NCBI GenBank assembly: GCA_025084515.1
Contig: JAJAGP010000569.1
Location: 62,001-126,000, forward strand
DNA from: Ancistrus triradiatus
Lineage: Eukaryota > Chordata > Actinopteri > Siluriformes > Loricariidae
DNA length: 64,000 nt
Direction of reading: 5' to 3'
Within the stretch, counting starts at the first letter, position 1, and the number at the start of each line of letters is the position of its first letter. A program made the translations under genes and the position numbers. This document shows, in pieces, positions 58,362-64,000 of this stretch. The notes below the pieces were generated by a model, which saw only the letters and a list, made by a program, of their open reading frames with translations, ran no database searches and had not been told where the DNA came from.

Positions 58362-59668
58362 TTTGGCCATGGTTCTACTGTCAAATTTCATAGTACAACT
58401 GTAAAGGTGGTGGACTATGAACTGACCATGAGTTATTTTACAGTTGTACTATGAATTGTGGTGGTAATTTGGCCACTTCATGGTTCTACTGTCAAATTTC
58501 ATAGTACAACTGTAAAGGTTGTGGACTATTATGAAACTGACCCTGAGTTATTTTACAGTTTACTAATGAATTGTGGGTGGTAATTGGGCCACTTCATGTT
58601 CTACTGTCAATTTCAATAGTAAACAACTGTAAAGGTGGTGGACTATGTACATGACCATGGTTTATTTTACAGTTTGTACTATGAATTGTGGTGGTAATTT
58701 GGGCACTCATGGTTCTACTGGTCCAATTTCATAGTACAACTGTAAATGTGGTGGACTATGAACTCTGACCATGAGGTTTATTTATTATCAGTGTGTTTAC
58801 TATGAATTGTGGTGTAATTTTGGCCACTTCAATGGTTTCTACACTGTCAAATTTCATAGTAAACTGTAAAGGTGGGTGACGATGAACTGACCAATGAGTT
58901 TATTTTACATTGTACTATTAATATTTTTATGTCATTGGCCCACTTCCTGTTTTCTATCTAGTCTACTCTTTCACATTTCATAGTAACACTGTAAAGGTGT
59001 GGACTGTGAACTGACCATGAGTTATTTTTACAGCTGTGCTATGAATATTTTATGGTAATTTGGCCACTACTTTCAAGTTCCTACTAAACTGTCAAATTTC
59101 ATAGTACAACTGTAGGTGGTGGACTATGAACCTGACCAGGATTATTTTACAGTTTGTAACTATGAATATTTTATGTATTTATTTGCCACTTCATTGTTCT
59201 ACTGTTCAAATTTCTAGTAACAACTGTAAAGGTTGGGTGGACTGTGAACTGACCATGAGTTATTTTACAGTTGTACTAATAATATTTTATGGTAATTTGG
59301 CCACTTCAAGTTCTACTGTCAAATTTCATAGTACAACTGTAAAGGTGGTGGACTATGAACTGACCCTGAGTTATTTTACAGTTGTACTATGAATTGTGGT
59401 GGTAATTTGGCCACTTCATGGTTCTACTGTCAAATTTCATAGTACAACTGTAAAGGTGGTGGACTGTGAACTGACCATGAATTATTTTACAGTTGTACTA
59501 TGAATATTTTATGGTAATTTGGCCACTTCATGGTTCTACTGCCAAATTTCATAGTACAACTGTAAAGATGGTGGAGTATGAACTGACCATGAGTTATTTT
59601 ACTGCTGTACTATGAATTTTGGTGGTACTTTGGCCACTTCATGGTTCTACTGTCAAATTTCACAGTAC
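58362..59668 (+). repeat. Tandem satellite of ~112-bp units, each with an 18-bp perfect inverted repeat
   Basis: There are about 11-12 units; measured starts in the clean part are 59310, 59421, 59533 and 59644. In the unit from 59421, TCATAGTACAACTGTAAA (59437-59454) and its exact complement TTTACAGTTGTACTATGA (59486-59503) are separated by 31 bases, so each unit can fold into a hairpin. Two unit types alternate irregularly after the second arm, ATTGTGGTGG or ATATTTTATG. The first unit and those after 59260 are clean, while the middle (about 58520-59255) has many one-base differences. No protein is encoded. Confidence 0.93.
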
Positions 59669-60057
59669 ATTTTTTCCTGGGCTGGGCTGGGTGGCTGCCC
59701 TAAAATGCTCACAAAACAGCAGTATTTCGACTCGGGATTAAATGCTTTTTTTTAATATAATAATCTATATTTAGAAGCAAAATGGGCTATTGGGGAGAAT
59801 TAAAAAATTCCACAAGTGTAACACCTACTCATCCAGAAGATACATTTCCATAGGGACCCTGCCCTTTTCAGGATTTATGGGATTGCATTTCGCCATAAAT
59901 TTACAACTAATAATTGGACTACATTTCAGATTTGCTTTTTACATTGCAAGCTCAATGTGTAATCAACATTTTCTTGCAAACTCTTGAAATTATAGTCCTA
60001 AAACATACAATAGTGTATTACTACATAGAATATTATTCAAAGCATATTAAGCACTGA

Positions 60058-60396
60058 TTATTCATTCATTCACATTCATCTGCTTAATCCTGAACAGAGT
60101 CATGGATCAACAGGTGCCTATCTTCCAGTAAGGCAGGAACAACCCTAGGCAGGGTTGTCAATCAATGGTAGGGCACCTAGACTAACACACACTAGGTCTA
60201 CTTTAGCGATATCAGTTACCCTAAAGCATGTCTTTGGACTGTCGGAGGAAAATAGAGTACCTGGAGTAAACCCACGTGGACATGAGAAGGACATGCAGAC
60301 TCCACACAGAAAGGACCTACACTCAAATTCAGGACCTTCTTGCTGTGAGGCGACGATGCTATCCACCAAGCCACTGTGCCGCCCCAAGCACTGGTT
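60058..60396 (-). repeat. SINE family 2, near-complete copy
   Basis: On the plus strand it runs tail to head: ATTCATTCATTCACATTCAT, CAGGGTTGTCAATCAATGGT, AGCATGTCTTTGGACTGTCG, CATGCAGACTCCACACAGAA, a B-box complement near 60325 and GCCACTGTGCCGCCCC at the head. Confidence 0.8.
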
Positions 60397-60680
60397 ACAT
60401 GAACATAAGCAAGTTAAATTGCAGTTTAAATGCCTCATTGTCTACAGTGAGCGCTCCCATTAAGGGGCATGCAAACTAGAGCACACCACCGACTTAGATT
60501 CCCTAACCAAATGGACTAGAGGATATTAAATGGTGATTTGTACACTCTGTGTGGCACAGTTTATGTTCAGTAAGGATCTGTCTGGGATTAAGTCTTTGGT
60601 TAGCAAGAAAACTGCATTTACATAATTAACCCTTAATGTTTTTCCTGTACACAAATTAATTTCAAATCGTCTACTTTTTT

Positions 60681-60805
60681 ACATTAGTCCCACTTAGGCA
60701 AGGTCCTTATCCAGATTTTCCTTACAACGGAACCAATCCACACGCCGAATCAAGTTTGGCATAGGGCCTTGCTCAGCACCCAACATTGGCAGCTTGACAG
60801 AATGC
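60681..60805 (-). repeat. SINE family 1, decayed copy
   Basis: TTACATTAGTCCCACTTAGG, AGGTCCTTATCCAGATTTTC and AGGGCCTTGCTCAGCACCCA follow the family order. Confidence 0.5.
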
Positions 60806-61442
60806 ATTTGTTTTAAATGCTGCACTGTGTGAATCAATTGAAAAGGCTTAAATTATTATAGCGATTTATCTTATATTTGTTATTTATATTATATAGTATA
60901 GTTTAATATGTATAGTCCTATCAAACAGGCTACTTTCATAGTTGCTAATTTCAATTCACAAACTACTTAATTCATTTCAGTATTTTACAACAACTCTTAC
61001 CTTATATAAACAATACATGGCATCTTTGGTAAAAAAAAAAAAATCTGCAAACCTTTTTTCCATATACGAAAAGTCTCAAACTATAACTATAATTTTTTAC
61101 AGACATTGAGTGCAGGCTAACAAAACAATAAGTGCACAAAGCTGTTTTTGTGCCGTGAGCAATATCAAAATTCCATCACACAGGACATTTTTCACATTCG
61201 GAATTAATATGAAAAAAAAAAAAAAAGAAAAGGAATTGCTTGGTTTTAAAGTCATTACCACCCTGTCTTCCCTGACACACAAAAACTGTCACTACATGGA
61301 ACATCTTCTGAACTGGATTATTCAGGACCCTCAAAAACCAACACCTGAGCTGAGCCGTAAAATATTCTCCGTATATGAATAACTACACTAGTATATAATA
61401 TGTTTGTAGGAAGGTATAAAAATTTACATTTGAAACACTGAA
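60806..61442. other. Flank of the sgk-like gene; 3' UTR may lie here
   Basis: The stretch is AT-rich with poly-A runs at 61030-61043 and 61210-61226. If the last SGK exon ends near 61450, its 3' UTR would extend leftward here. No polyadenylation site is assigned. Confidence 0.35.
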
Positions 61443-61687
61443 TCACAATATGTCTATCATTCTGGCCATCATTCCCTTTGGAGAAAAAACTACAGCACTG
61501 GCTATTATCAGAGGAAAGGAGTCATCTGAGGGTGGCAAGCATGGAAAGCCCAGAACATCCATCATCAGCCCTCCTGACACTCCGCAATTCCACAATAGAG
61601 GATCAGATGAGAACCCCCGCACACAGAGTTTTTGGGTACAGGTGTTCATCTGTGAACTCAGATCAAAGTTCGAAATGTCAGATGGGA
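61443..61687 (-). CDS. SGK-family kinase, candidate last coding exon, frame-disrupted
   Basis: After a T/C-rich tract and an AG acceptor at 61688-61689 the minus strand reads (V)-P-S-D-I-S-N-F-D, matching the G-P-x-D-I-x-N-F-D of the SGK C-terminal extension. The next homologous block, E-F-T-D-E-H-L-Y-P-K-T-L-C, is in another frame. V-L-G-F and P-P-S-D-D-S-F return in the first frame, in the place of the SGK hydrophobic motif and C-terminus. At least three frame changes are needed to follow homology, and no in-frame internal stop is the cause. In the literal frame the regulatory Ser of the hydrophobic motif reads as Pro. This could be a decaying paralogue, but clean neighbouring exons and the indel-only pattern favour assembly error. 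The open frame ends at 61443. Confidence 0.6.
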
Positions 61688-61880
61688 CTCCGTGTAGGGC
61701 AATAGAAAGAACAAACAATACAACATAGAAGAGCGATCACACGTCGTCTTTACTTCGATGAGTAAAGATCCTGGACATTTTTTTTATTGTTCGACAGACA
61801 TTCCTTTTTTGTTGAAGCATTCATTAAACGATATAATATATAGATTCTAAATATCATAAAAGGACTTTATTTACACACAC

Positions 61881-61966
61881 ATGGTTTTAAATGGAGGTGG
61901 ATCTTTTTCTGCAAAAGGTCCGTCCCAGTTAATTCTAGAGAAAAATGCATGTGTTTGGACTTCATT
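61881..61966 (-). CDS. SGK-family kinase, penultimate exon, frame-disrupted
   Basis: The acceptor TTTGTGTTTCAG at 61967-61978 (minus) leads to Q-T-H-A-F-F-S-R-I-N-W-D, equivalent to the I-x-x-H-x-F-F-x-x-x-x-W of SGK kinases. A one-base gain follows: D-L-L-Q-K-K-I is readable in the next frame, and P-P-P-F-K returns in the first. The 86-bp length is close to the ~90 bp expected, and a GT donor follows. Position between the 156-bp exon and the last exon is as in known SGK genes. This exon is the end of the kinase domain and the start of the AGC C-terminal extension. Confidence 0.65.
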
Positions 61967-62365
61967 CTGAAACACAAAATTTAGAATATCAGTACACAAC
62001 CCAATTCCAAAATCTTCTTTCTGGTTCACGTATCTGGACATACGGTGAAAAATGTAGCATTATCATTCACTTGAAATACAAATTCTCAGGTTCTTTTCAG
62101 GTTAAATTTAATTTTCCTCGACAGATCGACCCCTACCCAGTCCTGCTCAGGGTACATGCTTTCTTATCCTCTGTTGAATTCTAAACCTAGAAACACTGAC
62201 CAGCATAAGTGGCCATTTAAATGTGATCCTAGTTATTACTTATTTTAGGATTTCAAATGTCTTACGTTCCCCCATGTAATCTATTTAACACCGCATCAAG
62301 CAATCAATGGCTATTTCGTGACAGAGCCTGGGTTGTAATGACCTAGTTAATTAACAGTGACCACT

Positions 62366-62456
62366 TAAAGCATGTCTTTGTGAATGTGGGAGGAGATCAA
62401 GTACCCAGAGTAACGCACACAGACCCGAAGAGAACATACAAAATTCACGAGGAGTA
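62366..62456 (-). repeat. SINE family 2 fragment in an sgk-like intron
   Basis: AGCATGTCTTTGTGAATGTG, GGGAGGAGATCAAGTACCC and AGAGAACATACAAAATTC match the body complement. Confidence 0.5.
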
Positions 62457-62518
62457 CATTCACTACATTAAAAGTACATTAACTCAATGTACACCTTTAA
62501 TTACACATTACAGTTTCA

Positions 62519-62535
62519 GCCACCAGGGGGTGATA
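62519..62535 (+). promoter_or_regulatory. Candidate CTCF-type site in an sgk-like intron
   Basis: GCCACCAGGGGGTGATA matches the CTCF core CCACCAGGGGG on the plus strand, in the opposite orientation to the candidate at 57767-57781. Confidence 0.4.
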
Positions 62536-62873
62536 CATACTCTTGCATCGCGTGAACCATAGCACCTCCCTCCCGTACCGCATGGTGTCTTGGATCGCTT
62601 CCCCAAGCACGGTGTGTTGCAACAGTCAAATATAAGCTTATTTTTATGACAAATCAGCTCCTAGCTATTGATGAACAAACTTGTATTTACCACACACCGA
62701 TCCTAAGTACTAGCCATGCAATCTGATTCACAAATGCCACTGAACCAGTGTGTTTGAAAAGGAACTGACCATCAAAAGGATCTGACTGACCGCTTATTGA
62801 GATTCTAGGCTGGTCAGCTTCTAGCTGAAACCTACAGCCCCAGTTAACCAACAATCCAACAATAGATACTCAC

Positions 62874-63029
62874 AAAGTCATCCTTGTATCCCAGCCTCCT
62901 GGTATTGTCTTTCTCCAGCAGGGCCTGTAAGATAGACCAGGCAGCCGTTGATGTACCAGGCCGCATTGGCAGATCCTTATGCAGGATGTTATCATACATC
63001 TCATGCGTGTCGCGACTGTAGAATGGCGG
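62874..63029 (-). CDS. SGK-family kinase exon (kinase C-lobe, subdomains X-XI)
   Basis: The 156-bp exon, phase 0 at both ends, has acceptor CCCTGTAG and donor GTGAGT (62868-62873). It encodes P-P-F-Y-S-R-D-T-H-E-M-Y-D-N-I-L-H-K, then A-A-W-S-I-L-Q-A-L-L-E-K-D and R-R-L-G-Y-K-D-D-F. The exon length and both boundaries fit SGK genes. N-I-L-H-K, A-W-S-I-L and L-L-E-K-D favour SGK3 over SGK1 and SGK2. The C-lobe helices here support the catalytic core, and the R-L-G motif is typical of AGC kinases. SGKs phosphorylate R-x-R-x-x-S/T sites after activation by PDK1 and mTORC2. The coding sequence is clean. Confidence 0.9.
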
Positions 63030-63117
63030 CTACAGGGGACAGAGATGGCAGGGTTATATGTTACGGAATTGCTAAGAGCAGGCTTAAAACAGCTAGCAAG
63101 CCGGCAATATCTCTTAC

Positions 63118-63213
63118 CAGGCCATAGAGCATCTCGTATAACACCGAGCCTAGGCACCACCAATCCACTGTGTTGTCATAAGGTTGCTTCCTTAAAACCT
63201 CTGGAGCCAGATA
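63118..63213 (-). CDS. SGK-family kinase exon (activation-segment end, APE motif, subdomain IX)
   Basis: The 96-bp exon of 32 codons has acceptor ATCCTGACAG and donor GTAAGAG (63111-63117). It encodes Y-L-A-P-E-V-L-R-K-Q-P-Y-D-N-T-V-D-W-W-C-L-G-S-V-L-Y-E-M-L, with the A-P-E anchor of the activation segment and the invariant Asp of D-W-W-C-L-G. K-Q-P-Y-D-N-T-V matches SGK3. It joins the next exon in frame to give Y-G-L-P-P-F-Y. The gene is cut by the window edge: the preceding exon, with D-F-G and the T-loop Thr, is not found before 64000. Confidence 0.92.
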
Positions 63214-63342
63214 CTGTCAGGATAATAATTGAAGACATTAGAAACAAACTTTAAAATGTACTAAAGTAATTGAGTTATTGAATGATATAACTTATTTTGT
63301 ATAAGAAATTCTTGTCTAAACAACAGGAAAATGTATTTTGCC

Positions 63343-63440
63343 ATACAGCTCCTGTGGCTCAGAGGTAAGAGCCAGCTGCTGGAAACAGCAGTTTTTGAGG
63401 ACTTGGGTTCGACCCTGACCAGGATAAGCGGGTTCTTCAC
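63343..63440 (+). repeat. tRNA-derived SINE fragment
   Basis: GCTCCTGTGGCTCAGAGGTA carries an A-box-like segment and GGGTTCGACCCTGACC at 63406-63421 a B box. The segment between does not fold into a canonical cloverleaf with an anticodon stem, so I call it SINE rather than a tRNA gene. Confidence 0.5.
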
Positions 63441-63935
63441 ACGTACTTTCCTCTAGATTTTGACAGAATTATTCATGCTACAGATGGTTCATGTAACGAG
63501 TGACTATGATACATTTCACATTCAACTATAACACATTCAATTGCTGTATTATATTTGTGCATTCTAAGTACTTTTACAACTCTAACCACACCGTTCTTCA
63601 TAAATAGCCAATTGTGTCTTACAATGGCCCTGAGCACAACTGCAAACCACTAAAACAGTCAATATAGACTAACATTGTTAAGCCTCTACAAATCACCAAG
63701 GAACAGCTCTTTATATTTACCCTTGGTAGATTGTTGTTCATAAATAAGCCGGTTAGAAAAAAAAAAAAAAAAAACACACGTCATCCTGCCACCACGAAAA
63801 GCAGGCTGACTATCCAAGAATGGGATTTCAGTGTCCGACAAGCAACCTTAGTAGTATTTAACAAAATTCTCACTAGTGGTCTCAGACATTTGGTCTCCAC
63901 TGTATATCATTTTTTTCTTCATGTAACGTTTTCAT

Positions 63936-64000
63936 AGTCAGGGTCACAGAGTTATTCCAGAGCCTATCCTGGAGAACACAGGCTGCAAGTGTGCTCTGAA
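63936..64000 (-). repeat. SINE family 2, 3' end, cut by the window edge
   Basis: CAGGGTCACAGAGTTATTCC and AGCCTATCCTGGAGAACACA are the family-2 3' block in reverse orientation. Confidence 0.5.

Noticed and set aside
58362..59668. Possible CRISPR-like array
   Set aside because: Units are about 112 bp head-to-tail without unique spacers, in vertebrate DNA with no cas genes. It is a satellite.
61443..61687. Loss of the SGK hydrophobic-motif phosphorylation Ser (read as Pro)
   Set aside because: The residue sits between frame breaks. Homology on both sides needs frame changes, so the apparent substitution cannot be trusted.
63343..63440. Functional tRNA gene
   Set aside because: A and B boxes are present, but the segment lacks a coherent anticodon arm and acceptor stem, and it resembles a SINE head.

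Overview
The window is vertebrate nuclear DNA, most likely from a ray-finned fish. It is AT-rich and intron-dominated, and it is crowded with Tc1/mariner elements, tRNA-derived SINEs and other repeats of the kind seen in teleosts. The species cannot be named from the sequence. Two protein-coding genes are supported: a complete set of coding exons for ptchd1 (plus strand, three exons at 24.58-24.93, 35.74-36.40 and 50.72-52.37 kb) and the 3' part of an SGK-family protein kinase gene, closest to SGK3 (minus strand, 61.4-63.2 kb), whose upstream exons lie beyond the right edge.

Layout. 0-24 kb: intergenic DNA with a degenerate Tc1-like fossil, two large Tc1 families (A and B), a LINE remnant, Tigger-like debris and scattered SINEs. 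23.2-24.6 kb: ptchd1 5' flank with a three-copy palindromic motif, a (GA)n tract and CpG-rich DNA at exon 1. 24.9-35.7 kb: intron 1, holding two family-A Tc1 copies (one nested in a hAT-like element) and a roughly 33-bp pyrimidine-rich minisatellite ending in (CA)n. 36.4-50.7 kb: intron 2, with a deleted but ITR-bearing Tc1 of each family, a Tigger-like element and a badly corrupted Tc1 copy. 52.4-61.4 kb: ptchd1 3' flank, another corrupted Tc1 copy, a LINE remnant and a tandem array of about 112-bp units that each contain an 18-bp perfect inverted repeat. 61.4-64 kb: SGK exons.

The two genes converge (ptchd1 rightward, sgk-like leftward). Nothing indicates a shared pathway. PTCHD1 is a 12-transmembrane Patched-related protein of neurons with a sterol-sensing domain and a C-terminal PDZ ligand. 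SGK kinases are AGC-family kinases acting downstream of PI3K and mTORC2.

The most useful observation is about sequence quality. Several patches carry dense one-base insertions and deletions while their neighbours are clean: the end of ptchd1 exon 1, the middle of the hairpin satellite, the Tc1 copies at 47.4-49.0 and 54.4-56.0 kb, and the last two SGK exons. This looks like locally unpolished long-read sequence or gap fill, and it breaks both gene models as written. The strongest candidate for unusual biology is the hairpin-forming tandem array between the two genes. I found no gene cluster that looks like a new enzymatic or defence system.
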